NCBI GenBank assembly: GCA_022072175.1
Contig: JAJVIE010000003.1
Span: 554,598 to 618,597 of the forward strand
Direction of reading: 5' to 3'
DNA from: Candidatus Omnitrophota bacterium
Lineage (GTDB): Bacteria > Omnitrophota > Gorgyraeia > 2-02-FULL-51-18
DNA length: 64,000 nucleotides
The notes under the pieces are model-generated. The model saw only the letters and a list, made by a program, of their open reading frames with translations. It searched no databases and had not been told where the DNA came from. The position numbers and the translations under genes were made by a program. Positions 1 to 8,716 of the stretch are shown here, one piece after another (the first letter of the stretch is position 1; the number at the start of each line of letters is the position of its first letter).

Positions 1-58
1 TCCGGCCGGATTATCACATACGGTTCGGACGTCAGGGCACTCAGAAGGAGGCAGGCAC

Positions 59-508
59 ATGAACCGCATCCTCGTGATCCATGGACCCAACCTCGACCTG
101 CTCGGCACACGGGAGCCGGATGTCTACGGACGGACGACCCTGGCCGGGATCGAGGCCTCGCTCAAGCGGATCGCCAAGGAGAACGGCGCTGAGATCGAGT
201 CGTTCCAGTCGAACCATGAAGGCGAGATCGTTTCCAAGATCGGCCAGGCGTCGGCCGGATTCCAGGCCATCGTGATCAACCCGGCGGCGTACACGCACAC
301 GAGCGTCGCGATCCGGGACGCGGTCGCCGCTTGCGGCCTGCCCGTCGTCGAGGTGCATCTGTCCAACGTCTACCGACGCGAGGAGTTCCGCCACCATTCA
401 CTGGTGGCTCCCGTGGCCGTGGGGCAGGTCACGGGCTTCGGGCCGCAAAGCTACGAGCTTGGCCTGCTGGCGGCCTTGTCCGCCTGCCGCAAAGGGGCGC
501 GGTCATGA
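59..508 (+). CDS. aroQ: Type II 3-dehydroquinate dehydratase
   Basis: Dehydrates 3-dehydroquinate to 3-dehydroshikimate in the shikimate pathway; the family forms cytoplasmic dodecamers. The 149-residue length is typical. The N-terminal block [13 protein letters not shown] carries the catalytic-loop Arg, and the SNHEGEI and [15 protein letters not shown] segments carry the other active-site and substrate-binding residues. The ATG has a clear AAGGAGGC ribosome site just upstream. The stop overlaps the ATG of the following peptidase (ATGA), so the two are probably co-translated. aroB, the preceding pathway step, lies 15 kb away. Confidence 0.97.
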   Translation: MNRILVIHGPNLDLLGTREPDVYGRTTLAGIEASLKRIAKENGAEIESFQSNHEGEIVSKIGQASAGFQAIVINPAAYTHTSVAIRDAVAACGLPVVEVHLSNVYRREEFRHHSLVAPVAVGQVTGFGPQSYELGLLAALSACRKGARS

Positions 509-1572
509 GCCGCGAGCGACTGAAGAGCCTCTATGCTTCTATGGATCGCGAGGGTATCGACGCTCTCCTGGTCAGCTCTTGGCCCAACGTCACGTACGTC
601 TCCGGATTCAGGGGCGACGAATCCTGGGCGCTGGTGGGACCCAAAGGCGAGTACTTCATCACGGACTCTCGCTATACCGAACAGGCCCGCAAGGAAGCCA
701 AAGGATTCAAGATCGTTGAGCGCGACCGGCGGACGCTATCCGATATCCTCAAGGACATCGTTCGTCAGAAGCGCATCAAGAAGCTCGGCTTTGAATCGCA
801 TATCGTGACCCATGCCTTTGCTCAAGCCCTGGATAAGACGGCGGGCTCATCGAAGGTGAAAGCGACCCGGGGTCTGATCGAGAAGTTAAGAGAAACAAAA
901 GATGCTGGAGAGATCCGTGCGCTCCGGAAAACAGCTGATATCGCCGTGAAGGGCTTCCACTATATCCGCGACTGGGCCAAGCCCGGCATGACGGAGCGTC
1001 AGATCCAGGCGCGGCTGGAGTATCAGACCAAGCTCCTGGGTTCCGAGAAACCGGCGTTCGACATGATCATTGCCTCCGGGCCCAGGGCATCCATGCCCCA
1101 CTGCCAGAGCGATGGCACGCGGACGCGCCGGAACAGCGCTGTGCTCGTGGATATGGGCACGGTTTACGGGGGATATCACTCGGATTTGACCCGCTCTATC
1201 TTTTTCGGTAGAATGAGCGCCTTATTTAAAAAGGTCCACAAGATCGTGTGGGATGCCCAGCGTGCCGGGATCGCCAAAGCGGCGCCCGGCGTCACCTGCG
1301 CCGAAGTGGATGCGGCCTGCCGCGACCATATCCGTAAAATGGGCTACGACAAGTACTTCGGTCATAGCACAGGTCATGGTGTTGGGCTGGAAATACATGA
1401 AGGACCCACGGTCTCGGCCCGTAGCCAGACCGTCCTCCAGCCGGGTATGGTGATCACGGTCGAGCCGGGGATCTACCTGCCGGGACGTTTCGGCGTCCGC
1501 ATCGAGGACATGGTCCTGATCACCGAAAAAGGAAATGAGGTATTGACCCGTGATCTCGACAAGTCAGTTTAA
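505..1572 (+). CDS. M24 family Xaa-Pro peptidase
   Basis: Aminopeptidase P / prolidase-type metallopeptidase of 355 residues that cleaves X-Pro bonds with two metal ions. It has the creatinase-like N-domain (about 1-130) and the pita-bread catalytic domain. Metal ligands are visible: two Asp in [15 protein letters not shown], His in [14 protein letters not shown], and Glu residues in VEPGIY and RIED. I chose ATG 505 because it overlaps the aroQ stop; the reading frame upstream of it only shadows aroQ. The 3' end overlaps efp by 23 bases. An M24 peptidase directly before efp is a common bacterial arrangement. PepP versus PepQ specificity cannot be settled from sequence alone. Confidence 0.93.
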   Translation: MSRERLKSLYASMDREGIDALLVSSWPNVTYVSGFRGDESWALVGPKGEYFITDSRYTEQARKEAKGFKIVERDRRTLSDILKDIVRQKRIKKLGFESHIVTHAFAQALDKTAGSSKVKATRGLIEKLRETKDAGEIRALRKTADIAVKGFHYIRDWAKPGMTERQIQARLEYQTKLLGSEKPAFDMIIASGPRASMPHCQSDGTRTRRNSAVLVDMGTVYGGYHSDLTRSIFFGRMSALFKKVHKIVWDAQRAGIAKAAPGVTCAEVDAACRDHIRKMGYDKYFGHSTGHGVGLEIHEGPTVSARSQTVLQPGMVITVEPGIYLPGRFGVRIEDMVLITEKGNEVLTRDLDKSV

Positions 1573-2107
1573 GAACGGCGTTATCATCATCTATGAGAAC
1601 CAGATGTGCGAGGTCCTCGAATGGCAGTTGGTCAAGATGCAGCAGCGCCAACCCATCGTTCGCACCCGTCTCCGCAACATCAAGACCGGCAACGTCGTCG
1701 AGGTCCCGTTCCGCTCCGGTGACAAATTCGAGGACGTCTACCTGGAAGAGCGCTCGATCCAATACCTCTATCATGAGGGTGACCGCTATCATTTCATGGA
1801 CAGCCAGACCTATCACGAGGTCGTTGTCAGCCGTCAGATGCTGGGCGATCAGGTCGATTATCTGAAGGATAACTCCGAAGTGAAGGGCAAGTTCTCCGAT
1901 GAGGAGCTCATCCTCGTTGAACTGCCGGCATCGGTGGTCCTGGAGATCACCGAGACCGAGCCGGGCGTCCGCGGCGATACGGCCAAGAGCGGCACCAAGC
2001 CCGCCAAGGTCGAGACCGGCGCCGTCGTCAAAGTGCCTTTGTTCGTCACCACCGGCGATAAGATCCGCGTGGACACACGCACGGGTGAATACCTCGAACG
2101 AGCTTGA
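1550..2107 (+). CDS. efp: Translation elongation factor P
   Basis: Elongation factor P relieves ribosome stalling at polyproline. The 185 residues cover the three beta-barrel domains (KOW-like N-domain, OB domain, C-terminal OB domain ending VDTRTGEYLERA). The start is GTG 1550, inside the end of the upstream peptidase gene; the family N-terminus ([12 protein letters not shown]) fits it. The tip of the domain I loop, usually PGKG with a modified Lys (or Arg), reads KMQQRQP here, so Gln32 sits where Lys is expected. It heads a run of efp, accB and accC. Confidence 0.96.
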   Translation: MISTSQFKNGVIIIYENQMCEVLEWQLVKMQQRQPIVRTRLRNIKTGNVVEVPFRSGDKFEDVYLEERSIQYLYHEGDRYHFMDSQTYHEVVVSRQMLGDQVDYLKDNSEVKGKFSDEELILVELPASVVLEITETEPGVRGDTAKSGTKPAKVETGAVVKVPLFVTTGDKIRVDTRTGEYLERA

Positions 2108-2132
2108 ACGGCCCGCGAAAGGGGGCTAGCGG

Positions 2133-2585
2133 ATGAACATCAAAGAGATCAAGGAAGTGATCCAGCTGATGAACGAGAACGGCCTCTCGGAGATCGAGCT
2201 CGAAAAAGAAGGGCTCAAGATCCGTCTGAAAAAAGGCCCGTCGGGCGCCATCGAGCCGGTGATCGTGCGCGAGGTGGCCTCGGCACCGCAGCCCCAGGCC
2301 CGTACGGTGGCCCAGGAAGCTCCGGTCAAGGCCGCCGCTCCGGCCGCCGAGCGCAGGGCCGTGCGCTCTCCGATGGTCGGCACCTACTACGCCTCACCGG
2401 CCCCGGACGCGGCGCCGTACGTGCAGGTCGGGGCGACGATCGACGTGGGCCAGGTCGTCTGCATCATCGAGGCGATGAAGCTCATGAACGAGATCAAGTC
2501 CGAGGTCCGCGGCAAGGTCGTCGAGATCGCCGTGAACAACGGTGATCCCGTCGAGTTCGGCCAGGTCCTTTTTTACCTCGAGTAG
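2133..2585 (+). CDS. accB: Biotin carboxyl carrier protein of acetyl-CoA carboxylase
   Basis: Carries biotin between the biotin carboxylase and the carboxyltransferase in the first committed step of fatty-acid synthesis. 150 residues: an N-terminal helical segment ([21 protein letters not shown]), an Ala/Pro-rich linker (about 48-75) and the biotinyl domain. The biotinylation motif EAMKLMNEI places the acceptor at Lys116. accC follows 20 bases later. No carboxyltransferase genes are in the window. Confidence 0.97.
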   Translation: MNIKEIKEVIQLMNENGLSEIELEKEGLKIRLKKGPSGAIEPVIVREVASAPQPQARTVAQEAPVKAAAPAAERRAVRSPMVGTYYASPAPDAAPYVQVGATIDVGQVVCIIEAMKLMNEIKSEVRGKVVEIAVNNGDPVEFGQVLFYLE

Positions 2586-2605
2586 TCCCCGCTACCGGCC
2601 GCACC

Positions 2606-3991
2606 GTGTTCTCCAAGATCCTGGTCGCCAACAGAGGTGAGATCGCCCTTCGCATCATCCGGGCCTGTAAGGAGCTCGGTGTCCGCACCGTCGCGGTCTA
2701 TTCGCAGCCGGACGCGAGTTCGCCGCACGTCCATCTGGCCGACGAGGCCGTCTGTATCGGCGGCGCTCAGGCCAAGCAGAGCTACCTCAACATCCCGGCG
2801 ATCATCAGCGCCGCGGAGATCACGGACGTCGACGCCATCCACCCGGGGTACGGTTTTCTGTCCGAGAACGCCCACTTCGCCGAGATCTGCGAATCCTGCC
2901 AGATCACTTTCATAGGACCTCCTCCGCCGGCGATCCGCTCGATGGGGGACAAGATGGCCGCGCGCGAGGCCGCTCGAAAGGCCGGCGTTCCCATCGTGCC
3001 CGGCACCCAGGAAGCCATCAAGGATAAGGACGAGGCACTCCGCGTCGCCAAGAAGATCAAGTACCCCGTCATCATCAAGGCCGCCGCGGGCGGCGGCGGG
3101 CGGGGCATGCGTGTCTGCCACAATGAGGTGCGGCTGGTCAGCGCTCTCATGACCGCCCAACGCGAGGCGGAAGCGGCGTTCGGCAACGGGGCCGTGTACA
3201 TCGAAAAGTACATCGAGAGGCCCAAGCACATCGAGATCCAGATCCTGGCCGATAAGCATGGGCACGCGGTGTATCTCTATGAGCGCGACTGCACCATCCA
3301 GCGGCGCCACCAGAAGCTCGTCGAGGAGGCGCCGTCGCCGTCGGTCGACTGGAAACTGCGCAAGAAAATGGGCGAGGCGGCCATCAAGGCGGCCAAGGCC
3401 GTCAACTACGTCAACGCCGGCACGGTGGAGTTCCTGTTGGACACCGACGGTAAGTTCTATTTCATCGAAATGAACACCCGCGTGCAGGTCGAACACGGCA
3501 TCACCGAGCTCATTACGGGCATCGACATCGTCAAGGAACAGATCCGTATCGCCGCCGGTGAGAAGCTCGGCATCCGCAAGCAGGACAAGATCCCTCTGCG
3601 GGGACACGCCATCGAATGCCGCATCAACGCCGAGGACCCCGCGAACGACTTCGCGCCTTCCCCGGGACGCATCGACCGGTACAACCTCCCCGGAGGGCCC
3701 GGTGTGCGCGTGGACTCGCATGCTTACGCGGGTTACACGGTGCTCCCATACTACGATTCCATGATCGGCAAGCTCATGGCCTACGGACGCAACCGGGGCG
3801 AGGCCATCAGCGTGATGCAGCGCGCACTGGAAGAGTTCATCGTCGAGCCGATCAAGACCACGATCCCGATCCACAAAGAGATCATGAAGAACCCCGTGTT
3901 CCGCAGGGGGCAGATGTACACGGATTTCATCCCCAGGGTCATGGGGGAGTGGGCCGACAAGTCGGACACAGAGAACGCCAAGGCTTCCTAG
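2606..3991 (+). CDS. accC: Biotin carboxylase subunit of acetyl-CoA carboxylase
   Basis: ATP-dependent carboxylation of the biotin on AccB. 461 residues with the full ATP-grasp layout: N-domain ([19 protein letters not shown]), glycine-rich ATP loop ([12 protein letters not shown]), HIEIQILAD, the catalytic region [16 protein letters not shown], and the C-domain. The start is GTG 2606, 20 bases after the accB stop; the translation begins at the usual family N-terminus. The C-terminal tail is Lys/Asp-rich and unremarkable. Confidence 0.97.
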   Translation: MFSKILVANRGEIALRIIRACKELGVRTVAVYSQPDASSPHVHLADEAVCIGGAQAKQSYLNIPAIISAAEITDVDAIHPGYGFLSENAHFAEICESCQITFIGPPPPAIRSMGDKMAAREAARKAGVPIVPGTQEAIKDKDEALRVAKKIKYPVIIKAAAGGGGRGMRVCHNEVRLVSALMTAQREAEAAFGNGAVYIEKYIERPKHIEIQILADKHGHAVYLYERDCTIQRRHQKLVEEAPSPSVDWKLRKKMGEAAIKAAKAVNYVNAGTVEFLLDTDGKFYFIEMNTRVQVEHGITELITGIDIVKEQIRIAAGEKLGIRKQDKIPLRGHAIECRINAEDPANDFAPSPGRIDRYNLPGGPGVRVDSHAYAGYTVLPYYDSMIGKLMAYGRNRGEAISVMQRALEEFIVEPIKTTIPIHKEIMKNPVFRRGQMYTDFIPRVMGEWADKSDTENAKAS

Positions 3992-4018
3992 CAACGACCT
4001 AACTTAAAGGAGAACACC

Positions 4019-5041
4019 ATGAAGATCGGCATCCTTACCGGCGGAGGCGACTGTCCCGGACTCAACCCTGTGATCCGCGCCGTCGTACGCACGGCCGACT
4101 CGCGGGGTATGGAGGTCCTCGGCATCCAGTACGGATGGAAGGGTCTCGTGGAGAAGATCGCGGACAAGCTGGATGTCCGGAGCGTCTCCGGCATCATCCA
4201 TCGCGGCGGCACCATCCTGGGGACGAGCAGGACCAATCCCTACAAGGATCCCAAGAATTTCGAGGCGCTTCGTGTCAACTGGAAGGCCCTGGGCCTGGAC
4301 GCGGTCGTCGCGGTCGGCGGTGAAGACACGCTCGGTGTCGCCGCCAAGCTCTACAAGGACGGTTTCAAGGTGGTCGGCGTTCCCAAGACCATCGACAACG
4401 ACCTGTCCGGGACGGACGTGACCTTCGGGTTCGACACCGCCGTGAACATCGCGATGGAGGCGATCGATCGCCTGCATACCACCGCTGAGAGCCACCGTCG
4501 CATCATGGTCGTCGAGGTGATGGGTCGTCATGCGGGTTGGATCGCTCTCAACTCGGGCATAGCCGGCGGCGCGGACATGATCCTGATCCCGGAGGTCTCC
4601 ATCAAGATGAAGGAGGTCCTGGGGGTCATCAAGAAGCGCGTCGAGCGCGGCAAGCAGTTCAGCATCATCGTTGTGGCCGAAGGAGCCAAGTTCGACGGCA
4701 ATGAGGTCCTCGTCGAGAAGAAGCTCGATGAGTTCGGCCATGTGCGCCTGGGCGGTATCGGCGAGCTCCTGGCCAAGAAGATCGAGGAGAACACCGGCTA
4801 CGAGACCCGCGTCGCGGTGCTCGGCCACATCCAGCGCGGAGGCAGCGCGACGGCCTTCGACCGGATGCTCGGCACGCGTTTCGGGTACCACGCGGTCCAC
4901 CTGGTGGAGCAGGGCAAGTTCGGGCAGATGGTCGCTCTGAAGGGCAACGACATCGTGGACATCCCGCTGCAGACCGCCGTGGGCTCGCTCAAGACCGTCG
5001 ATCCCAAGTTCTACCAGATGGCCGAGACGTTCTTCGGCTGA
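4019..5041 (+). CDS. pfp: 6-phosphofructokinase, probably pyrophosphate-dependent
   Basis: Phosphofructokinase of 340 residues, close to the ATP-PFK size. The N-terminal phosphoryl-donor loop (GILTGGGDCPGLN), catalytic PKTIDNDL, and MGRHAGW are present. Donor choice can be read from two positions (E. coli numbering 104 and 124): here GGEDT gives Asp103 and PKTIDND gives Lys123. Asp plus Lys is the PPi-using signature, whereas ATP enzymes have Gly at both. A ribosome site (AAAGGAG) precedes the ATG. gmhA starts five bases after the stop. Confidence 0.92.
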   Translation: MKIGILTGGGDCPGLNPVIRAVVRTADSRGMEVLGIQYGWKGLVEKIADKLDVRSVSGIIHRGGTILGTSRTNPYKDPKNFEALRVNWKALGLDAVVAVGGEDTLGVAAKLYKDGFKVVGVPKTIDNDLSGTDVTFGFDTAVNIAMEAIDRLHTTAESHRRIMVVEVMGRHAGWIALNSGIAGGADMILIPEVSIKMKEVLGVIKKRVERGKQFSIIVVAEGAKFDGNEVLVEKKLDEFGHVRLGGIGELLAKKIEENTGYETRVAVLGHIQRGGSATAFDRMLGTRFGYHAVHLVEQGKFGQMVALKGNDIVDIPLQTAVGSLKTVDPKFYQMAETFFG

Positions 5042-5046
5042 TCGAC

Positions 5047-5610
5047 GTGCGCGAACGCATCCTGAAGAGCTTCGAGGAGTCCGCCGCCGCCAAAAGGGCC
5101 GTGCTCGAGTCCCAAAGCGGGAACATCGAACGGGCCGCCGCTTGGATCACGGAGACCCTTCGTTCGGGGGGTAAGTTGCTGTTCTGCGGCAACGGCGGAT
5201 CGGCGAGCGACAGTCAGCACCTGGCGGCCGAGTTCGTCGGCCGTTATGAGAAGGAGCGGCGGGGTCTGGCGGCCGTGGCGCTCACAACGGACACGTCCAT
5301 CCTGACCGCGGTCGGCAACGATTACTCTTTTGAGCGCATTTTTTCGCGCCAGGTCGAGGCGCTCGGACGTCCGGGCGACCTGCTCTTCGGGCTTTCGACG
5401 AGCGGCAACTCCCCGAACGTCGTCGCCGCGGTCCGCAAGGCCAGGGAGCTCGGTCTGCGGACGGTCGTGTTGAGCGGACGGGACGGCGGGCAGTTGGCCC
5501 GTGAGGCCGAACTCTCCATCATCGTGCCCGCGCAAAAGACCTCCCGCATCCAGGAATGCCACATCCTCATCGGCCACGTGTTGTGCGAGCTGGCGGATGA
5601 AGCGTTCTGA
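5047..5610 (+). CDS. gmhA: Phosphoheptose isomerase (SIS domain)
   Basis: Converts sedoheptulose 7-phosphate to D-glycero-D-manno-heptose 7-phosphate, the first step to the ADP-heptose of lipopolysaccharide core. 187 residues, the usual length, with the SIS fold: [20 protein letters not shown] near residue 52 and [14 protein letters not shown] near 117. GTG start 5047 is five bases after the PFK stop. It overlaps rfaE2, the nucleotidyl-transfer step of the same pathway. The heptose kinase and GmhB phosphatase are not in the window. Confidence 0.94.
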   Translation: MRERILKSFEESAAAKRAVLESQSGNIERAAAWITETLRSGGKLLFCGNGGSASDSQHLAAEFVGRYEKERRGLAAVALTTDTSILTAVGNDYSFERIFSRQVEALGRPGDLLFGLSTSGNSPNVVAAVRKARELGLRTVVLSGRDGGQLAREAELSIIVPAQKTSRIQECHILIGHVLCELADEAF

Positions 5611-6106
5611 GCCCGCGATCGCCCCTCGCAAGCCCGGCAGCAAGATCCTGAGCGCTCGCACCGTCGCGCGGCGGCTGGCTGCCGTCCGGCGCTCCGGTCA
5701 ACGCATCGTTTTCACGAACGGGTGTTTCGACATCCTCCATCTGGGACATGTGAGGTATCTCGCCGCGGCCCGTCGCATGGGGGACCGCCTCTTCGTCGGC
5801 CTCAATAGCGACGCTTCCGTGCGGCGTCTCAAGGGTCCTGAGCGGCCGCTCAACGGCCAGGACGCGAGGGCCGAAGTGCTCGCCGGGCTGGAGTCGGTCG
5901 ATTTCATCTGCATCTTTTCCGAGGATACGCCCGAGAAACTGATCCGCAAAGTACGGCCCCATGTGTTGGTCAAGGGCGGGGATTGGGACAAATCCCGTAT
6001 CGTCGGGGCGCCATTCGTCGAATCCTACGGTGGGCAGGTGCGGGTGATCCGCTTCGTCGAGGGGCATTCGACCACCGGTCTGGTCAAGAGGATCCGGCGC
6101 TCTTGA
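5597..6106 (+). CDS. rfaE2: D-glycero-beta-D-manno-heptose 1-phosphate adenylyltransferase
   Basis: Cytidylyltransferase-fold enzyme that makes ADP-D-glycero-D-manno-heptose. It corresponds to the C-terminal half of E. coli HldE as a separate 169-residue protein. [12 protein letters not shown] (HxGH) is the nucleotide-binding motif; VKGGDW and [12 protein letters not shown] are family signatures near the end. ATG 5597 overlaps the gmhA stop by 14 bases; a longer frame upstream of it is only a shadow of gmhA. The kinase half is not fused here. Confidence 0.93.
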   Translation: MKRSEPAIAPRKPGSKILSARTVARRLAAVRRSGQRIVFTNGCFDILHLGHVRYLAAARRMGDRLFVGLNSDASVRRLKGPERPLNGQDARAEVLAGLESVDFICIFSEDTPEKLIRKVRPHVLVKGGDWDKSRIVGAPFVESYGGQVRVIRFVEGHSTTGLVKRIRRS

Positions 6107-6594
6107 CGCGAGGTCCGGCGCTCCGGATCCTGGACGTGAACTTCAACAGGGCCCGCGAGGGCTTGCGCGTTTGTGAGGAGCTCTGCCGCTTCGCGCTCGA
6201 CAACGCGCGTCTGCGGACCCGGCTGCGAGGGGTGCGTCACGCCCTCGGAGCTCTGGTCAAGAGCGACCGCTTCAACGCGACCGTCCTGGCGGCCGCGCGT
6301 GACAGCCGCCGCGATGTCGGCCGGCAGTACGATGCGATGGAGAGCAGGCGAGCCGGGTTGGCGGATGTCTTCGCGGCCAACATCGAACGGGTCAAGGAAT
6401 CCCTGCGTGTTCTGGAGGAGGTCTCCAAAACCGTCGACGCGGAGGCTCCCGCGACGTTCAAGGCCCTGAGGTTCGAGGTCTATGATATCGAAAAAAAAGC
6501 TCTGCGCCGACTGGCGTCTGTACGTGATCACGACCGGCCCTTGGGGAACGCAACTCATCGAGAACGCGCGTCAGGCCGTGGCCGGAGGCGCTGA
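6103..6594 (+). CDS. thiD2: ThiD2-type HMP-phosphate kinase domain protein
   Basis: Resembles the ThiD2 domain usually fused to the N-terminus of ThiE and proposed to phosphorylate hydroxymethylpyrimidine phosphate. Signatures are [20 protein letters not shown] near the start, the ARDSRRDVG core, and [18 protein letters not shown] start at 6103 overlaps the rfaE2 stop. The domain ends near [14 protein letters not shown]; the last roughly 26 residues are Arg-rich and overlap thiE out of frame, so they are probably not natural protein sequence. A run of eight A at 6491-6498 sits at the junction and could let the two frames be read as one polypeptide. Confidence 0.75.
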   Translation: MTRGPALRILDVNFNRAREGLRVCEELCRFALDNARLRTRLRGVRHALGALVKSDRFNATVLAAARDSRRDVGRQYDAMESRRAGLADVFAANIERVKESLRVLEEVSKTVDAEAPATFKALRFEVYDIEKKALRRLASVRDHDRPLGNATHRERASGRGRRR

Positions 6595-7123
6595 CGCCCT
6601 GCAGTTGCGTGACAAGGACCTGGACGACCGCGCTCTGGTCGAGGCGGCCCGGGCGCTCCTGGAGGTGACGCGGCCGGCGGGTGTGCCCCTGATCATCAAT
6701 GACCGCCCTCAGGTCGCGCGGGACGCCGGTGCCGATGGGGTCCATCTCGGGCAGGAGGACGGTCCTCTGGCTCCGGTCCGGAAGCTCCTCGGGCCGTCGG
6801 TCTTGATCGGCCGCTCGACGCATACACCGGAGCAGGGCGCCGCCGCTCAAGCGGAAGGTTTTGACTACATCGGCGTCGGCCCTGTCTTCGCGACGCCGAC
6901 CAAGCCCGATTATCCGCCCGCGGGACTGAGTTATGTCCGCTGGGCCTCGGAGAACCTCACGGTGCCGTTCGTGGCCATCGGCGGCATCGACCGGTCCAAC
7001 GTGTCGCGAGTGCTCGAGGCCGGTGCGCGGGCCGTGGCGGTCGTCCGGGCGGTGATGGGGTCCGATCATCCCCGCGAATCCGCCGCCAAGATCAAGGAGG
7101 TCGTTCATGGGTACCGATCGTAG
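6482..7123 (+). CDS. thiE: Thiamine-phosphate synthase
   Basis: Joins HMP-PP with thiazole phosphate to give thiamine monophosphate. TIM barrel of 213 residues: [67 protein letters not shown] and FVAIGGIDRSNV are all recognisable. ATG 6482 has a GAGG about five bases upstream and overlaps the thiD2 frame by 113 bases. It may also be translated as the second half of a ThiD2-ThiE fusion through slippage at the A8 run just after the ATG. Confidence 0.93.
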   Translation: MISKKKLCADWRLYVITTGPWGTQLIENARQAVAGGADALQLRDKDLDDRALVEAARALLEVTRPAGVPLIINDRPQVARDAGADGVHLGQEDGPLAPVRKLLGPSVLIGRSTHTPEQGAAAQAEGFDYIGVGPVFATPTKPDYPPAGLSYVRWASENLTVPFVAIGGIDRSNVSRVLEAGARAVAVVRAVMGSDHPRESAAKIKEVVHGYRS

Positions 7124-8018
7124 CATTCTCGCCGTGGGCTCCGTGGCCCTGGATAACGTCCGCACGCCCTTCGGCCGCGTCAGTGAAGCCCTGGGAGGTT
7201 CGGCGACGTATTTCGGCGCCGCGGCCCGCTTCTTCGCCCCGGTGCGCCTGGTGGCCGTCGTTGGCAGGGATTTCCCTGAACGGCACCTCGGATTGCTGCG
7301 CCGACTGGGGGTCGACACGTCGGCCGTCCAGCGCGCCTCAGGAAGGACCTTTCGGTGGAAGGGGTACTACGGCTACGACCTCAATAACGCCCGGACGCTC
7401 AAGACCGAGCTGAACGTGTTCAGCGCGTTCGACCCGCAGTTACCCGAGACGCACCGTACGGCCGGCACGGTTTTCCTGGCCAACATCGATCCGGACCTCC
7501 AGCTCAAGGTCCTGCGCCAGGTCCGCTCGCCTCGCCTGGTCGCCTGCGACACGATGAACTTCTGGATCGAGAACAAGAAGCCCAGCCTTCTGAAACTGCT
7601 TTCCAAAGTGGATATCCTGCTGTGCAACGACAGTGAGGTGCGGGAGCTCAGCGGGGAGTACAATCTCATTCGGGCCGCCCGGTGGGCTTTGTCGAAGGGG
7701 CCCAAGGTCGTGGTGATCAAGAAAGGCGAGCATGGCGTGGCCTGTTTCACGCGCCAAATGGTCTTCTGCGTACCAGCCTTCTTGCTCGAGCAGGTCTATG
7801 ATCCGACCGGAGCGGGAGATACGTTCGCCGGAGGATTCATCGGCACGCTCGCGAAGGGCGGTAGGGTCGACGCGGCGAGCCTGCGCCGGGCCGTGATCTA
7901 TGGAAGCGTCCTTGCTTCGTATAACGTCGAAAGCTTTAGCTTGAACAGGGTCGCGGGCTTGAAGTATGCTGACATCCAGTTGAGGTTCAAAGCCCTCAGG
8001 GCAATGACGCGGTTCTAG
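7107..8018 (+). CDS. PfkB-family sugar kinase
   Basis: Ribokinase/PfkB fold kinase of 303 residues. The N-terminal sugar-binding region contains GGSATYFGAAARFF. The C-terminal DPTGAGDTFAGGF is the PfkB signature 2 with the catalytic Asp and anion hole. VVVIKKGEHGV is the usual strand before it. The substrate cannot be named. It lacks features that would make it the heptose-7-phosphate kinase HldA. It overlaps thiE by 17 bases and closes the operon before the tRNA. Confidence 0.85.
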   Translation: MGTDRSILAVGSVALDNVRTPFGRVSEALGGSATYFGAAARFFAPVRLVAVVGRDFPERHLGLLRRLGVDTSAVQRASGRTFRWKGYYGYDLNNARTLKTELNVFSAFDPQLPETHRTAGTVFLANIDPDLQLKVLRQVRSPRLVACDTMNFWIENKKPSLLKLLSKVDILLCNDSEVRELSGEYNLIRAARWALSKGPKVVVIKKGEHGVACFTRQMVFCVPAFLLEQVYDPTGAGDTFAGGFIGTLAKGGRVDAASLRRAVIYGSVLASYNVESFSLNRVAGLKYADIQLRFKALRAMTRF

Positions 8019-8027
8019 ACGACCATC

Positions 8028-8101
8028 GCGGGTGTAGTTCAGTGGTAGAATAGAAGCTTCCCAAGCTTCGGATACGGGTTCGATTCCCGTCACCCGCTCC
8101 A
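8028..8101 (+). tRNA. tRNA-Gly(CCC)
   Basis: The acceptor stem GCGGGTG pairs perfectly with CACCCGC. The anticodon loop TTCCCAA, closed by GAAGC/GCTTC, reads anticodon CCC for codon GGG. The T arm contains GGTTCGATTCC. Discriminator T is followed by an encoded CCA. It lies nine bases after the sugar kinase stop and is followed by a terminator. Confidence 0.96.
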
Positions 8102-8107
8102 GTTACA

Positions 8108-8139
8108 GGCCCCTCCGGTCCGCCGGGGGGGCCGTTTTT
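8108..8139 (+). terminator. Intrinsic terminator after tRNA-Gly
   Basis: GC-rich hairpin (GGCCCCTCCGG / CCGGGGGGGCC) followed by five T. It ends the transcript carrying the sugar kinase and the tRNA. Confidence 0.85.
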
Positions 8140-8174
8140 GAGGGGCGGTCTCGATCATCCGAAAGGAGCTCTTC

Positions 8175-8687
8175 TTGCGCGACGGGTCCTGGCGGCCGGC
8201 CCTTCTGTCGTTGATATTCTTTTTGACGGGATGCGCGCGAACGGAGTATCATAAAACCCAGTCACACCCTCGGGCCGCGTCGATCGTATCGTACGCGTTC
8301 GAGGCCGGCCAGACACCGGATTTCGGGTGGCCCGCGCCGGGTAAAGTGACGAGATATTTTGGCGCCCGCGAGGGCGGCGCGCCGCGTAAAGGTGTGACGG
8401 TCCGGACGGCGCCCGGCGCCGAGGTCACGGCCAGCGCAGCCGGTACGGTAGGCTTCGTGGACCCCAGCCTCGAAGGCTACGGGAGCACGGTCGTGATCGA
8501 ACACTCGGCCGAATACGCCACCGTCATCGCGGGTCTGACCGACCTGAGCGTGAGCGCGGGGCAGAGCGTTCGCAAAGGCGAGCGTTTGGGCAAGGCCGCC
8601 GTCGGAACGGATGGCGCTTGCACATACTATTTTGAGATCCGAAGACACGCGAGGGCCGAAGACCCGCTGAGCCGTTTGTCTGTTTAG
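8175..8687 (+). CDS. Lipoprotein with degenerate M23/LytM domain
   Basis: 170-residue predicted lipoprotein with lipobox LTGC after a short hydrophobic signal. The rest looks like an M23 (LytM) fold: FGWPAPGKVTRYFG, RKGVTVRTAPGAEVTASAAGTV, and AEYATVIAGLTDLSVSAGQSVRKGERLG. The metal-binding His of the HxGxD motif is replaced (RKGVTV) and the late HxH becomes YYFEI, so it is probably not an active endopeptidase. LytM regulators such as EnvC and NlpD are similarly inactive. TTG 8175 is supported by AAAGGAGCT upstream. Confidence 0.75.
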   Translation: MRDGSWRPALLSLIFFLTGCARTEYHKTQSHPRAASIVSYAFEAGQTPDFGWPAPGKVTRYFGAREGGAPRKGVTVRTAPGAEVTASAAGTVGFVDPSLEGYGSTVVIEHSAEYATVIAGLTDLSVSAGQSVRKGERLGKAAVGTDGACTYYFEIRRHARAEDPLSRLSV

Positions 8688-8716
8688 GCCGCGGAAGGTC
8701 CTCAGAAAAAGGATGC

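Noticed and set aside
331-504. N-terminal extension of the M24 peptidase
   Set aside because: The upstream frame only overlaps aroQ and has an Arg/Pro-rich composition typical of a shadow frame; ATG 505 gives the family N-terminus.
2573-3994. A 473-codon open frame on the minus strand opposite accC
   Set aside because: It exactly mirrors a highly conserved accC, has no recognisable motif and arises from GC-rich codon bias. Similar antisense frames over pfp, the AAA gene, the metalloprotease, the porin and uvrD were dropped for the same reason.
7107-8018. PfkB kinase as the missing heptose-7-phosphate kinase (HldA)
   Set aside because: It is close to gmhA/rfaE2, but lacks recognisable HldA N-terminal motifs and is separated from them by the thiamine genes.
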